In this document: one piece after another, positions 51,494 to 61,123 of the stretch
Numbering within the stretch: the stretch's first letter is position 1
Layout: every line of letters begins with the position of its first letter
NCBI RefSeq assembly: GCF_013348785.1
Contig: NZ_CP054691.1
Location: forward strand, 2,542,001-2,606,000
Source of the DNA: Gordonia sp. X0973
Lineage (GTDB): Bacteria > Actinomycetota > Actinomycetes > Mycobacteriales > Mycobacteriaceae
Direction of reading: 5' to 3'
DNA length: 64,000 nt
Notes under the pieces: model-generated
Databases searched by the model: none
What the model saw: only the letters and a program-made list of their open reading frames with translations
Told to the model about the DNA's origin: nothing
Position numbers and translations under genes: made by a program

Positions 51494-51549
51494 GACCGTA
51501 GCATGGCTCCCGGCGGGATACCATTGGTCGAATCCGAAGGAGGCCGACG

Positions 51550-52119
51550 ATGGCACGCCCCGCCGAACCCGGTCGCAACGCACTCCTCGACGCCGGCGTC
51601 GCCGTCGCCGCGGACCGAGGGCTCACCGGCCTGTCGGTGAACGCCGTCGTCGAGACGGCCGGGATGGCCAAAGGCGCCTTCTACCACCACTTCCCCACCC
51701 GCCGCGACTACCTCGTCGCCCTCCACCGCGCCTATCACGAGGCCCTGAACACCGAGGTCTGGGCCGCCATCGACGGACTCGATCCCGGGGCCGAGCGGTT
51801 GCGCGTCGGCATCGAGGCATTCCTCGACGCATGCCGTCGCACCAAGGCGACCAAGGCGCTGCTCGCACAGTCCCGCACCGAGGCCGATCTGCTTCCCGAG
51901 GTGGTGTCGCGCAACGCCGACGCCGCGGCACTGATCGCCGCGGACACCGCGGCGATCGGCTGGGCCGCACCCGAGGCGGTCGCGACGATGGCCGTCGCCA
52001 TGGTGGCCGAGACCGCACTCGTCGAGCTTTACGACGACGCGCCCCGACCCGATCTGCGCGGAGCCATCTACTCGATGCTGATAGCGGGACCAGACGCGAA
52101 GAAAGGCACGACGAACTAG
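51550..52119 (+). CDS. TetR family transcriptional regulator of the lipase
   Basis: The 189-residue protein has a TetR HTH: L-L-D-A-G-V-A-V-A-A-D-R-G-L, V-N-A-V-V-E-T-A-G-M-A-K-G-A-F-Y-H-H-F-P. The ligand-binding domain is helical. Palindrome and divergent arrangement point to repression of the lipase and autoregulation. A fatty acid or lipid derivative would be a reasonable inducer. The 3' end overlaps the convergent gene by 4 bases. Confidence 0.87.
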   Translation: MARPAEPGRNALLDAGVAVAADRGLTGLSVNAVVETAGMAKGAFYHHFPTRRDYLVALHRAYHEALNTEVWAAIDGLDPGAERLRVGIEAFLDACRRTKATKALLAQSRTEADLLPEVVSRNADAAALIAADTAAIGWAAPEAVATMAVAMVAETALVELYDDAPRPDLRGAIYSMLIAGPDAKKGTTN

Positions 52120-53066
52120 GCCGACCGCAGGCGCGCGGCGAGGTCGACGGACGCCTCGATCTCCCGACGCCGGTTGGAGACGCTCTCGACGTTGAATCCC
52201 GACGGGGTGCCCAGCCGACGGGCGAAGTCGGAAAGGTTCTCGGCGGTCGCCAGGCACTGGTCGAAGGAGACCGTCAGCGGATCGTCGGCATGCGAGAGGT
52301 CGTTGTGCAGCCAGCGCGGCACGTCGACGCCGAGCCATTCGAGGAACTCGACGGTCTTCATCGAGCCGCACACCGAGAGCGTGAAGATCACCGGCACCGG
52401 CTCGATCCCCGTCTCGGCGCAGCCGTAGAAGTAGTCCGAGAGCATCGACTTGGCGGCCGACACGTCGTAGACCACCTGCGTGACGAAGAACGACACCCCG
52501 GCCTGCTGCTTGGCGATCATGCGCTGGTGCTCGGCACCGGTGCGCGAATGGCGCTCCGGGATCGCGACACCGCCCAGCTGGAGTTTCGGATTCACCTCGG
52601 CGCGCAGCTTCTGGGCGGTCGGCAATTCCAGCGCGCGGTCCTTCTCGCTCGACGATGCGCCGACGAAGACGCTCAGCACGTTGCCCGGGTCCTGCCGCGC
52701 GAGCCAGCGCTCCATCTCCTGCTCGTCGTATTTGCCGACGCAGCGGTAGACGACGGCCGGCCGGTCCCACTGCCCGAGATACTCGTCGAGGAAGACCGCG
52801 GGATCCATCGTGGGAAGGTACGGGAAGGGCCGCTGCGCCGGGTTGCGGTCGCTCTCGTCATCGATGTCGTAGAGCACGAGTCCGTCGATGTCGAGATTCT
52901 TCAGCCGCCCCAGCGTGACGTCGGCGATCCGACGCGCCTCGTCGGGGATCGTCGACGACCGCGGCGGGGTGAGGCTGAACAGCAGCACCCCGTCGTCGCG
53001 CGCAGCGATCTGCTCGGCCAGACCCACCCGATCCCCTCTCGTGAACAGCACAGATACCCCGGCCAT
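52116..53066 (-). CDS. Methylenetetrahydrofolate reductase-like protein
   Basis: The 316-residue protein has the MTHFR TIM-barrel pattern: L-L-F-S-L-T-P-P-R-S, D-I-D-G-L-V-L-Y-D-I-D-D-E, F-V-G-A-S-S-S-E-K, G-G-V-A-I-P-E-R-H, and F-F-V-T-Q-V-V-Y-D with the Q-V conserved in MetF. Canonical MetF proteins use FAD to reduce methylene-THF for methionine synthesis; this one is a divergent paralogue, so the substrate may differ. The start M-A-G-V-S-V was chosen because upstream in frame there is the alkB promoter. Confidence 0.75.
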   Translation of the reverse strand: MAGVSVLFTRGDRVGLAEQIAARDDGVLLFSLTPPRSSTIPDEARRIADVTLGRLKNLDIDGLVLYDIDDESDRNPAQRPFPYLPTMDPAVFLDEYLGQWDRPAVVYRCVGKYDEQEMERWLARQDPGNVLSVFVGASSSEKDRALELPTAQKLRAEVNPKLQLGGVAIPERHSRTGAEHQRMIAKQQAGVSFFVTQVVYDVSAAKSMLSDYFYGCAETGIEPVPVIFTLSVCGSMKTVEFLEWLGVDVPRWLHNDLSHADDPLTVSFDQCLATAENLSDFARRLGTPSGFNVESVSNRRREIEASVDLAARLRSA

Positions 53067-53123
53067 CGTATAGAACCGCCCTCCACCCGAGGACGTCGGC
53101 GTCGGCAATGGTTTACAAATAGA

Positions 53124-53146
53124 TGTCAATGTATAGACATTCGACA
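53124..53146. promoter_or_regulatory. Probable AlkU operator upstream of alkB
   Basis: TGTC-AATGT-ATAG-ACATT-C-GACA forms nested inverted repeats in the spacer between the MTHFR-like gene and alkB. A further ATGTC lies at about 53,159. TetR-type regulators of alkane operons bind such sites; the regulator is probably the last gene of the same operon. Confidence 0.65.
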
Positions 53147-53206
53147 TATGCGCTGTTAATGTCTAGTGGCAGCAGTCACAGTCCGACTCGATTCAAGGAG
53201 GTCATC

Positions 53207-54487
53207 ATGACCGCAGCCCCCATCCGACGGGACGTCACGCACGGCGGTGACGCGACCGGAGCGGTCGACCCGCTCCAGTGGCGCGACAAGAAGCGCTATC
53301 TCTGGCTCCTGGGCCTCATCGCCCCGACGGCACTCTTCGTCGGCATCGGAATCATCACGTTCTCCAACTGGTTGGGTAGCCGCTTCGACAACCCGGTCAC
53401 CCATCTGATCGCCACCGTCTCCCCGATGTGGTGGTGGATCGGGCCTCTGCTGGTCTACGTCCTCCTTCCGATCCTCGACGTCTTCTTCGGCCCCGACGGC
53501 TCCAATCCGCCCGACGAGCTGATCGAGAAGCTGGAGAACGACAAGTACTACCGCTACTGCACCTACGCCTACGTCCCGTTCCAGATCGCGAGCCTGTTCA
53601 CCGCTGGCTACCTGTGGTCGGCTCACAGCGTCAGTTGGATGGGCATCGACGGCGGGCTGAGTCTCGCGTCGAAGATCGGTCTCGCCCTCTCCATCGGCGC
53701 GATGGGTGGCATCGGCATCAACACCGCCCACGAACTCGGCCACAAGAAGGACAGCCTGGAACGCTGGCTGTCCAAGATCACGCTGGCCCAGACCTTCTAC
53801 GGGCACTTCTACATCGAGCACAACCGCGGCCACCACGTGCGGGTCGCCACCCCCGAGGACCCGGCGAGCTCACGACTGGGCGAAACGTTCTGGCGCTTCC
53901 TGCCGCGCAGCGTCTGGGGCAGCCTGCGCTCGTCGATCAAGCTGGAGCGCAACCGCCTCAAGCGTGCCGACAAGTCCTTCTGGCACCCGAGCAACGACGT
54001 GCTCAACGCCTGGGCCTTCTCCATCGTCCTGTGGGGCGCCCTGCTGGCCATCTTCGGCATCGGCATCCTGCCGTTCCTGATCATCCAGGCCGTCTACGGC
54101 TTCTCCCTGCTGGAGACCGTGAACTACCTGGAGCACTACGGCCTGCTGCGGCAGAAGACGAAGACCGGTCGCTACGAGCGCTGCACCCCGCAGCACAGCT
54201 GGAACTCCGACCACATCTGCACCAACATCTTCCTCTACCACCTGCAGCGCCACAGCGACCACCACGCCAACCCCACGCGGCGCTACCAGGTGCTGCGGAG
54301 CTTCGACGAGGCGCCGAACCTGCCCAGCGGATACGCCAGCATGATCACGCTGGCCTACTTCCCGCCCGTCTGGCGCAAGGTGATGGACCACCGCGTCATC
54401 GAGCACTACGACGGCGACGTCGCCAAGGCGAACCTCCAGCCCAACAAGCGGGAGAAGATCCTCGCCAAGCACGGAGCCGCCGCATGA
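53207..54487 (+). CDS. alkB: Alkane 1-monooxygenase
   Basis: The 426-residue integral membrane enzyme has the eight-histidine diiron motifs of AlkB: H-E-L-G-H-K (175-180), E-H-N-R-G-H-H (204-210), and L-Q-R-H-S-D-H-H near residue 350, plus the N-Y-L-E-H-Y-G-L motif. Six or so transmembrane helices surround them. It hydroxylates the terminal carbon of n-alkanes using electrons from rubredoxin. The ATG with AAGGAGG 5 bases upstream was chosen, since an upstream ATG lies in the operator. It begins an overlapping five-gene operon. Confidence 0.97.
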   Translation: MTAAPIRRDVTHGGDATGAVDPLQWRDKKRYLWLLGLIAPTALFVGIGIITFSNWLGSRFDNPVTHLIATVSPMWWWIGPLLVYVLLPILDVFFGPDGSNPPDELIEKLENDKYYRYCTYAYVPFQIASLFTAGYLWSAHSVSWMGIDGGLSLASKIGLALSIGAMGGIGINTAHELGHKKDSLERWLSKITLAQTFYGHFYIEHNRGHHVRVATPEDPASSRLGETFWRFLPRSVWGSLRSSIKLERNRLKRADKSFWHPSNDVLNAWAFSIVLWGALLAIFGIGILPFLIIQAVYGFSLLETVNYLEHYGLLRQKTKTGRYERCTPQHSWNSDHICTNIFLYHLQRHSDHHANPTRRYQVLRSFDEAPNLPSGYASMITLAYFPPVWRKVMDHRVIEHYDGDVAKANLQPNKREKILAKHGAAA

Positions 54488-54645
54488 GCGCCTACCGCTG
54501 TCCGGTGTGCGAATACGTCTACGACGAGGCCGCCGGCGACCCGCGCGAGGGATTCCCCGCCGGAACCGCCTGGACCGACGTGCCCGACGACTGGGCCTGC
54601 CCCGACTGCGGGGTTCGAGAAAAGATTGATTTCGAAGGAGTATGA
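54484..54645 (+). CDS. rubA: Rubredoxin, first copy
   Basis: The 53-residue protein has both iron-binding motifs, Y-R-C-P-V-C-E-Y and W-A-C-P-D-C-G, with four cysteines around a single iron. D-V-P-D-D-W precedes the second motif as in all rubredoxins. It carries electrons to AlkB. The ATG overlaps the alkB stop (ATGA). Paired rubredoxins after alkB are the normal arrangement in Rhodococcus and Gordonia, where one copy is often unable to replace the other. Confidence 0.95.
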   Translation: MSAYRCPVCEYVYDEAAGDPREGFPAGTAWTDVPDDWACPDCGVREKIDFEGV

Positions 54646-54647
54646 CC

Positions 54648-54827
54648 ATGGACTTCAAGCTGTACCGCTGTGAACAGTGCGGGTTCGAGTACGACGAGGA
54701 GTTGGGCTGGCCCGAGGACGGCATCGAGCCGGGCACCCGCTGGGACGACATCCCCGACGACTGGAGCTGCCCGGACTGCGGCGCCGCCAAGGCCGACTTC
54801 GAAATGGTCGAGGTGGCCCGGTCGTGA
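54648..54827 (+). CDS. rubA: Rubredoxin, second copy
   Basis: The 59-residue protein has Y-R-C-E-Q-C-G-F and W-S-C-P-D-C-G-A. The ATG at 54,648 is preferred to the one at 54,642, which overlaps the previous stop, because AAGGAG then lies 7 bases upstream and not 1. The longer acidic C-terminus (D-F-E-M-V-E-V) distinguishes it from the first copy. It is the likely electron donor that works with AlkB in this group, but which copy is active cannot be decided from sequence alone. Confidence 0.95.
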   Translation: MDFKLYRCEQCGFEYDEELGWPEDGIEPGTRWDDIPDDWSCPDCGAAKADFEMVEVARS

Positions 54828-56026
54828 ACGCCCCCGCGGCATCGGCCGGTCCGGCTCGGCGCGTGGTGATCGTCGGCGGCGGTATCGCCGGCATCACCGC
54901 CGCCGAGTCGCTGCGGGCCGCCGGCTTCGACGGCCCCGTCACCCTGATCGGCGACGAGCCGCACCTGCCCTACCGCCGCACCGCGCTCAGCAAAGACCTG
55001 CTCGCCGCCGACCTCTCGCCGGAGAAGGTCACGCTGCGCAAGCCGGAGTTCTGGGCCGAGCGCGACATCGAGATCGTCACCGGGACCGAGGTCGCCGAAA
55101 TCGACGCAGCCGATCGAGGGGTCGTCTGCGCCGATGGCCGGCGGTTTGCGTATGACGCGCTGGTGCTGGCCACCGGCGGGCGCCCACGCCGGGTCGACGC
55201 GATCGAACCGGCCGTCCCCGCGCTGCGCAACCACGACGACGCGCTGGCCTTGCGGGAAAGCCTCGCGGACGGTCCCGCGGTCATCGTCGGCGGTGGCCTC
55301 ATCGGCCTGGAGATCGCGGCCTCCGCGGCGTCGGCCGGTCACCCCGTGACGGTCCTCGAGTCCGCTCCGGCCGTGCTGACCCGAGTCCTGCCCCGCGAGG
55401 TCGCCGTCGCGCTCGCCGAACTGCATCGCGGCAACGGCGTCGACATCCACACCGGTGTCGAGATCACCTCGGCCACACCGGCATCCGTCGTCACCGCGGA
55501 CGGCACCGCACACGGCGGTACCGTCGTCGCCGCCATCGGCATGGTCCCGGAGACCGGCCTGGCCCGGTCGGCGGGTGCGACGACCTCACCGGCCGGCGTC
55601 GTCGTCGACGAGGATCTGCGCACCGACGTCGCCAACATCTACGCGGCCGGCGACGTCGCGGCACGACCGCATCCGCTCACCGGCGAGCCGTCGCGTGCCG
55701 AACAGTGGATGACGGCGACCGAGCACGGCAAGGTCGTCGCCGCGACGATCCTGGCCGACCTCGGTCTCGAGGCCCCCGACACGTCGACGATCTCGCGCAT
55801 CCCGCTGGCCTGGACGGTCCACTACGGTACGAATATGCAACTCGTGGGATGGCCAGGTGCGGCCGATCGGATCGACGTCGACGGTGACATCGACTCGTTC
55901 GACGCCACCGTGCGGTGCTATCGGGGGGACGACCTGATCGGCGCGGTGTGCCTCGGACGCCCGGCGGCCGGTCGGGCGATGCGCACGGAGATCGGCGAGG
56001 CGCTGACCGAGCGGGTCGGCGTATGA
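54824..56026 (+). CDS. rubB: Rubredoxin reductase
   Basis: The 400-residue FAD/NADH oxidoreductase shows the N-terminal FAD site V-I-V-G-G-G-I-A-G, the central NAD site [17 protein letters not shown] near residue 106, and Y-A-A-G-D-V-A in the second FAD segment. A C-terminal reductase domain follows. It passes electrons from NADH to rubredoxin. The GTG start overlaps the second rubredoxin stop (GTGA). Confidence 0.94.
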   Translation: MNAPAASAGPARRVVIVGGGIAGITAAESLRAAGFDGPVTLIGDEPHLPYRRTALSKDLLAADLSPEKVTLRKPEFWAERDIEIVTGTEVAEIDAADRGVVCADGRRFAYDALVLATGGRPRRVDAIEPAVPALRNHDDALALRESLADGPAVIVGGGLIGLEIAASAASAGHPVTVLESAPAVLTRVLPREVAVALAELHRGNGVDIHTGVEITSATPASVVTADGTAHGGTVVAAIGMVPETGLARSAGATTSPAGVVVDEDLRTDVANIYAAGDVAARPHPLTGEPSRAEQWMTATEHGKVVAATILADLGLEAPDTSTISRIPLAWTVHYGTNMQLVGWPGAADRIDVDGDIDSFDATVRCYRGDDLIGAVCLGRPAAGRAMRTEIGEALTERVGV

Positions 56027-56616
56027 CCCGCTCCTACGCGCAGGAGAGCCGCTCGCTGCTGCGGAACTCGCTGCTCGACGGTCTGCGCGGCCTTCTCGTC
56101 GAACGGGATTGGTCGCAGATCCGGATGTCCGACGTGGCCACCGCGGCCGGGGTGAGCCGGCAGACCGTCTACAACGAGTTCGGCAGCCGCTACGGCTTGG
56201 CGCAGTCCTATGCGCGGCGGCTCGCCGTCCAGTTGGCGTCGATCGTGGGCGACGCCCTCTCCAGCCATCCCGACGACGTGCACGGCGCACTCCAGGACGG
56301 ATTCGCCGAGTACTTCGCCGGTGTCGCCACCGATCCGATGGTCGCTTCGCTGCTCGCCGGGGAGGCGAAGCCCGACCTGCTGAAACTCATCACCACCGAT
56401 GCGGCCCCGCTCATCACCACGGCCTCCGAGGTCCTCCAACGGGCGTTTCACGACTCGACGTGGCTGACCATGTCCGCCGACGACGAGTTGCGCGTCGCAC
56501 GCGCGGTCACCCGCATGGCGCTGAGCTACGTCGCCATGCCGCCGGAGGGCGACCGCGACGTGGCCGCCGACCTGGCCTCCATCATCGGCCCGGCCATCGA
56601 GGCCGCGCGCAGCTAG
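56023..56616 (+). CDS. alkU: TetR family regulator of the alkane operon
   Basis: The 197-residue protein has a TetR HTH: I-R-M-S-D-V-A-T-A-A-G-V-S-R-Q-T-V-Y-N-E-F. The position directly after the reductase gene, with an ATGA overlap, matches AlkU of Gordonia and Rhodococcus operons. It probably represses alkB by binding the palindrome upstream and responds to an alkane-derived ligand such as a fatty acid or acyl-CoA. Being in the operon it also controls itself. Confidence 0.9.
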   Translation: MTRSYAQESRSLLRNSLLDGLRGLLVERDWSQIRMSDVATAAGVSRQTVYNEFGSRYGLAQSYARRLAVQLASIVGDALSSHPDDVHGALQDGFAEYFAGVATDPMVASLLAGEAKPDLLKLITTDAAPLITTASEVLQRAFHDSTWLTMSADDELRVARAVTRMALSYVAMPPEGDRDVAADLASIIGPAIEAARS

Positions 56617-56621
56617 GCGGC

Positions 56622-57770
56622 TCAGACCTCGACGGGACCGGTGTCCGGCGGCGGCGCCTCACCGGCCTTGCGCGCCAACTGCTCGTTGGTATAGCGGAAG
56701 ACCACCGCGATCGTCGCCGCCACGGGCACGGCCAGGAATGCGCCGGTGATCCCCCACATCGAGCCGCCCAGCAACACCGCCAGCAGCACGACCGCGGCGT
56801 GCAGTTCCATGACCTTCGCCTGCAGCCACGGCTGCAACACGTTGCCCTCGATCTGCTGCACGACGAGGATCACCACGAGCATGATCGCCGCGGCGATCCA
56901 CGACTTGCCCACCAGCGCGATGAGAACGGCCAGCGCACCGGCGACCACGGCACCGACGATCGGCACGAAGCCGGCGATGAACGTGATGATGGTCAGCACC
57001 CCGGCCAGCGGCACCTTCAAGACGAACAGCGCGGCACCGATGAACAGCGCGTCGATGAAGCTGACGATCGCCTGGGTGCGGATGAACCCGGACAGTGTCG
57101 CCCAGATCCGGCCGAGGAGATCGGCGAGGTGGCCGCTGGCCCGGTCGCCGGTCGTCCGCCGCAGCCACGGCAGGAATTTGGATCCGTCTTTGAGGAAGAA
57201 GAACACCAGGATCAGGACGGTGAACACCATCATGAGCGTCGACGTCGCGGTGCTCACGCCGCTGACCGCGGTGTGCGCGATGGCCCCGGAACTCTCCTTG
57301 ACCTTGTCCTGCAGCGTGTCCAGCAGCTTGCTGATCTGGTCGTCGCCGATGTTGAACGGCGGGCCCTGCAGCCAGGATTTCGCCTTGGTGATCCCCTCGG
57401 CCGCCTTGTGCCCGATGTCGTCGGCCTGACTGACCACCGACGGCACGATGCCGGCCACCACGCCCACGACGACGAGGATCCCCGTCACCGTCATCAACGC
57501 GGCCGCCGCGGAGTCGCCGACGCCGTGGCGGCGCAACCACGCCACCGCCGGCCACAGCACGGTCGCGAACAGCAGGGCCAGCGCCACCGGCATGACCCCG
57601 GCCCACAATTTGCCCAGGATGTAGCCGACGAGCGCCAACAGCAGGCAGACGGCGATGATCTGCAGCGATACCCGTGACGCACTGGTCAGCCAGTCTTTGG
57701 CCACGTCGAGGCGGTCGCGCGCGGGGGTCTCCGGCTGCGCGGTGGTCGGGGTCGTGTCATCTGTCGTCAC
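56622..57770 (-). CDS. AI-2E family (PerM-like) transporter
   Basis: A membrane protein of about 382 residues with eight hydrophobic segments. It starts with a Thr/Pro-rich cytoplasmic tail, then two helices, a long extracytoplasmic amphipathic region (residues ~110-195), and the conserved C-terminal group with F-F-L-K-D-G, I-I-T-F-I-A-G-F-V-P-I-V-G, Q-Q-I-E-G-N-V-L-Q-P. The true substrate of most members is unknown. The GTG at 57,770 was chosen over a TTG 24 bases upstream. Confidence 0.87.
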   Translation of the reverse strand: MTTDDTTPTTAQPETPARDRLDVAKDWLTSASRVSLQIIAVCLLLALVGYILGKLWAGVMPVALALLFATVLWPAVAWLRRHGVGDSAAAALMTVTGILVVVGVVAGIVPSVVSQADDIGHKAAEGITKAKSWLQGPPFNIGDDQISKLLDTLQDKVKESSGAIAHTAVSGVSTATSTLMMVFTVLILVFFFLKDGSKFLPWLRRTTGDRASGHLADLLGRIWATLSGFIRTQAIVSFIDALFIGAALFVLKVPLAGVLTIITFIAGFVPIVGAVVAGALAVLIALVGKSWIAAAIMLVVILVVQQIEGNVLQPWLQAKVMELHAAVVLLAVLLGGSMWGITGAFLAVPVAATIAVVFRYTNEQLARKAGEAPPPDTGPVEV

Positions 57771-57879
57771 CGCCGCATTGTCACATACGCGCAACGGAGG
57801 AACCGGACGAAACCACCCACTTGCTGCGATGTCGTATTTCCGCTAGCGACGGCCTCGTCGTCAGTGCCAGAGTGGAGAC

Positions 57880-59343
57880 ATGACGCAGCTGGCCGACCTC
57901 GACTTCGACCGCTGCTATCGGGCGCTCGAATCCCGCGACGAGCGATTCGACGGCCAATTCTTCGCCGCCGTCACCAGCACCGGGATCTACTGCCGCCCGT
58001 CCTGTCCGGCGCGCACGCCGCGGCGCGCCAACGTCGAGTTCGTGTCGACGGCGGCCGCCGCACAGCGCCGCGGCTTCCGCGCCTGTCGCCGCTGCGTCCC
58101 CGACGCCGTGCCCGGTTCACCGCGGTGGGACCACAGCGCCGACGTGGCGGCCCGGGCCATGCGCCTCATCGCCGACGGCGTCGTGGACCGCGACGGCGTG
58201 CCGGGACTGGCGTCGACGCTCGGATACTCGTCGCGCCAGCTCGAACGCATCCTGGTCGCCGAATTCGGCGCGGGACCGCTGGCACTGAGCCGCGCCCAAC
58301 GCGCCACCAACGCGCGCATCCTGCTCACCCGCACCGACCTGTCCATGACCGACATCGCCTATGCGGCGGGCTTCTCCAGCGTGCGCCAATTCAACGACAC
58401 GATCCGCGCGGTGTTCGCCGCCTCGCCGTCGCAATTGCGCGGCACGTCGGCACCGCGCCCCGCAGGCGACCACCTGCTGACCCTGCGCCTGCCCTTCCGC
58501 AAGCCGCTGCACCGACGGTGGCTCGAACTCCACCTGGGCAACCACGCCATCCCCGGGCACTCCACGCCCGCCCAGCGGATCCTGTCCCTGCCGCACGGTC
58601 CCGCGCTGGCGGACATCGGCCTGCACGACGATCACGTGCGGCTGGGTTTGCGCCACCTGGATCTGCGCGATCTGGGCACGGCGGTGGCGCGGATCCGACG
58701 GCTACTCGACCTCGACGCCGACATCACGGCGGTGCAGGCGGCACTCTCGCGCGGGCACCTGGCACCGCTGGTGCGCGCCGCCCCCGGTGTACGTGTGCCG
58801 GGCAGTTGCGACCCCTTCGCCTCGCTCGTCTCGACGATGGTCGGCCAGCAGATCAGCGTCGCCGCGGCGCGCACCCATCTGGGCCGCCTGGTCGCCGAAC
58901 TCGGCGAGAAAGTGCCGTGGACCAGCGACGACGGCCCCGATCACCTGTTTCCGACACCGGCCGCGATCGCCGAGCACGGCGGTGACGTGCTGCGCGGTCC
59001 GCGACGACGCGTCGACGCGATCGTCGGGATCGCGCGCGCCGTCGCCGACGGCGAGGTGGAACTGCACGCGGGGGTCGATGCGTCAGAGTTACGTGTCGCC
59101 TTGTTGGCGCGCCCCGGAATCGGCGCCTGGACCGCGGACTACCTGAGCATGACGGTGGCCGGCGATCCCGACGTCGCATTGGACACCGACCTGGTGGTCG
59201 CCAAAGCCGCCGCCGATCTGTCCATCGACTTCGCGGATCTCGCGAGTGTCGCACCGTGGCGCTCCTACGCGTCGATGCACCTGTGGCGGCACGCACTGCT
59301 CCCCACACCCGACCGTACCGACGACCAAGGAGACATCCCATGA
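57880..59343 (+). CDS. alkA: Ada-AlkA fusion: DNA alkylation-sensing regulator and 3-methyladenine glycosylase
   Basis: The 487-residue protein has three parts. Residues 10-75 are the Ada metal domain with Cys38, 42, 69 and 72 (I-Y-C-R-P-S-C, R-A-C-R-R-C), where Cys38 takes methyl groups from phosphotriesters. An AraC-type HTH follows (about 90-190). Residues ~200-480 are an AlkA glycosylase with a helix-hairpin-helix L-A-R-P-G-I-G-A-W-T and catalytic Asp in A-L-D-T-D-L. Methylation turns such proteins into activators of repair genes. It overlaps ogt by ATGA. Confidence 0.93.
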   Translation: MTQLADLDFDRCYRALESRDERFDGQFFAAVTSTGIYCRPSCPARTPRRANVEFVSTAAAAQRRGFRACRRCVPDAVPGSPRWDHSADVAARAMRLIADGVVDRDGVPGLASTLGYSSRQLERILVAEFGAGPLALSRAQRATNARILLTRTDLSMTDIAYAAGFSSVRQFNDTIRAVFAASPSQLRGTSAPRPAGDHLLTLRLPFRKPLHRRWLELHLGNHAIPGHSTPAQRILSLPHGPALADIGLHDDHVRLGLRHLDLRDLGTAVARIRRLLDLDADITAVQAALSRGHLAPLVRAAPGVRVPGSCDPFASLVSTMVGQQISVAAARTHLGRLVAELGEKVPWTSDDGPDHLFPTPAAIAEHGGDVLRGPRRRVDAIVGIARAVADGEVELHAGVDASELRVALLARPGIGAWTADYLSMTVAGDPDVALDTDLVVAKAAADLSIDFADLASVAPWRSYASMHLWRHALLPTPDRTDDQGDIP

Positions 59344-59858
59344 CCGAGAACGCCCACACCGCAAGCACCTTCACCACCGAGACCCCGGACGGACCGTTCA
59401 CCGTCATCCACGACGGCGGGACCCTCCTCGCCTCGGGGTGGACCGCCGACGCCGACTACCTGCGCGCGCTGATCAACCCGCGGCTGCGACCGACGGAGAC
59501 CACCGCGGACGACGGCGGCGAGGGCAAGCACATCCGCGACGCCGTCACCGCCTACTACGACGGGGAGACGGCCCGGATCGACGAGATCGCCGTGGTGCAG
59601 GCCGGCGGACCGTTCATCGAGCAGGCGTGGAAGGTGCTGCGGACGGTGCCCGCGGGACAGGTCCGCACCTACACCGAGTTCGCCGAGATGGCGGGCAACC
59701 CGACGGCGGTCCGCGCCGCGGCGATGGCCTGCGCGAGCAACGCCGCGGCGCTGTTCGTCCCGTGCCACCGGGTCCAGCGCTCGGACGGGACGCTGGGCGG
59801 CTTCCGCTACGGCCTCGAGATCAAGCGCCGGCTGCTCGACCGCGAAGCGCAGGGCTGA
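59340..59858 (+). CDS. ogt: Methylated-DNA--protein-cysteine methyltransferase
   Basis: The 172-residue protein has the suicide-site motif V-P-C-H-R-V with Cys142, the H-T-H region Q-V-R-T-Y-T-E-F-A-E-M-A-G-N-P and A-A-A-M-A-C-A-S-N, which holds the Arg-finger type contacts. It transfers the O6-methyl of guanine to its own cysteine. The ATG overlaps the preceding stop, making the two alkylation repair genes one unit. Confidence 0.95.
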   Translation: MTENAHTASTFTTETPDGPFTVIHDGGTLLASGWTADADYLRALINPRLRPTETTADDGGEGKHIRDAVTAYYDGETARIDEIAVVQAGGPFIEQAWKVLRTVPAGQVRTYTEFAEMAGNPTAVRAAAMACASNAAALFVPCHRVQRSDGTLGGFRYGLEIKRRLLDREAQG

Positions 59859-59898
59859 TCCCCGCCTGATTGTCAGACCCCTCTGCGACGATCCCCGC

Positions 59899-61059
59899 AT
59901 GGCCATTTCCTCGGTGATCGCACTCGTGTGCTGCGCCCTGCTAGCCGGCTTCGTCGTCGGGTGGAGCGTGCACGCCTCCCGGGTCGCGCCGGCCCTCGCC
60001 GCGGCGCGGGCCGAGGCGGCCGCGGTTCGGGAATCCTCGGAGCTGGCCTCGCGCGCGCTCGCGGCCGCCAGCGAGGACGCCGCACGACGACAATCCGCCG
60101 CGATCGGGGCATCGGTGCATCACGTCGTGGGCCCGCTGCACGAGTCGCTGCACCGGTTGGCCGAACAGGTCCACCGCACCGAGCGCGAGCGGATCGGCGC
60201 CTACGCCGGGCTGACCGAGCAGGTCCGCGACATGCAGCAGGCGTCGCACCGGTTGGGTACGGCCGCGCAGACCCTGACCAATGCCCTGCACACCCCGAAC
60301 CTGCGCGGCCGCTGGGGCGAGATGCAGTTGGAGCGCGTCGTCGAGCTCGCCGGGATGAGCAAGCACTGCGACTTCTCCACCCAGGTCAGCGTCAAGGCGG
60401 GTGAGGACCGGGTCCGCCCGGACCTCGTCGTCCACCTCGCCGGGGATCGGCACCTCGTCGTCGACGCCAAGGTCCCGTTGCAGGCCTATCTGGACGCCCT
60501 GGCCGCCACCGATCCCCGGCAACAGGAGCGGCTGCTCGCCGACCACGCCCGCGCGGTGCGCGCCCATATCGGAGCGCTGAGCTCCAAGTCCTACTGGGCC
60601 GCCTTCCAGCCGGGGCCGGAGATGGTCGTGATGTTCCTACCCGGCGACCCGATCCTCGAGGCCGCGGCCCGGGCTGCCGACGACCTCTTCGAGTACGCCT
60701 ACGCGCGCGACGTCGTGCTGGCGACGCCGTCGTCGCTCATCGCCCTGCTGCGCACCGCCGCCCTGGGCTGGCAGCAGCAATCGGTCACCGACGAGGCGCA
60801 GACCATCCATGCCCTCGGCAAGGAGCTGGCGAGCCGTCTCGGCGGGGTCTTCACCCAACTCGACCGGCTCGGCGCCAGCCTGGGCAAGGCCGTCGACTCG
60901 TACAACTCGACGATCGGAACGGTGGAGAGCCGCCTGGGGGTCACCGCGCGCAAACTCAGCGAACTCGACGCCCTTGGACCCGACCGGGCACCGGAGCCGC
61001 CGCGACCGGTAACGGCAGAAATCCGGCAATCCTCGGGTCATGCCCCGTTCCGGTCGTGA
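59899..61059 (+). CDS. rmuC: DNA recombination protein RmuC
   Basis: The 386-residue protein has an N-terminal membrane anchor (residues 3-24), a coiled coil (35-110) and the RmuC nuclease-like core with G-R-W-G-E-M-Q-L-E-R-V-V-E-L-A-G-M, D-L-V-V-H-L-A-G-D-R-H-L-V-V-D-A-K-V-P-L, and F-L-P-G-D-P-I-L-E-A-A. The D-A-K segment is the PD-(D/E)xK-type site. RmuC limits sequence inversions at inverted repeats. ATG after a gap of 40 bases. Confidence 0.95.
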   Translation: MAISSVIALVCCALLAGFVVGWSVHASRVAPALAAARAEAAAVRESSELASRALAAASEDAARRQSAAIGASVHHVVGPLHESLHRLAEQVHRTERERIGAYAGLTEQVRDMQQASHRLGTAAQTLTNALHTPNLRGRWGEMQLERVVELAGMSKHCDFSTQVSVKAGEDRVRPDLVVHLAGDRHLVVDAKVPLQAYLDALAATDPRQQERLLADHARAVRAHIGALSSKSYWAAFQPGPEMVVMFLPGDPILEAAARAADDLFEYAYARDVVLATPSSLIALLRTAALGWQQQSVTDEAQTIHALGKELASRLGGVFTQLDRLGASLGKAVDSYNSTIGTVESRLGVTARKLSELDALGPDRAPEPPRPVTAEIRQSSGHAPFRS

Positions 61060-61123
61060 GTCTCGACACCCGCGCGAGGGTTCGGTTACCGGCAAACAGG
61101 GGTCCACCCGGTACCGTTGACGT

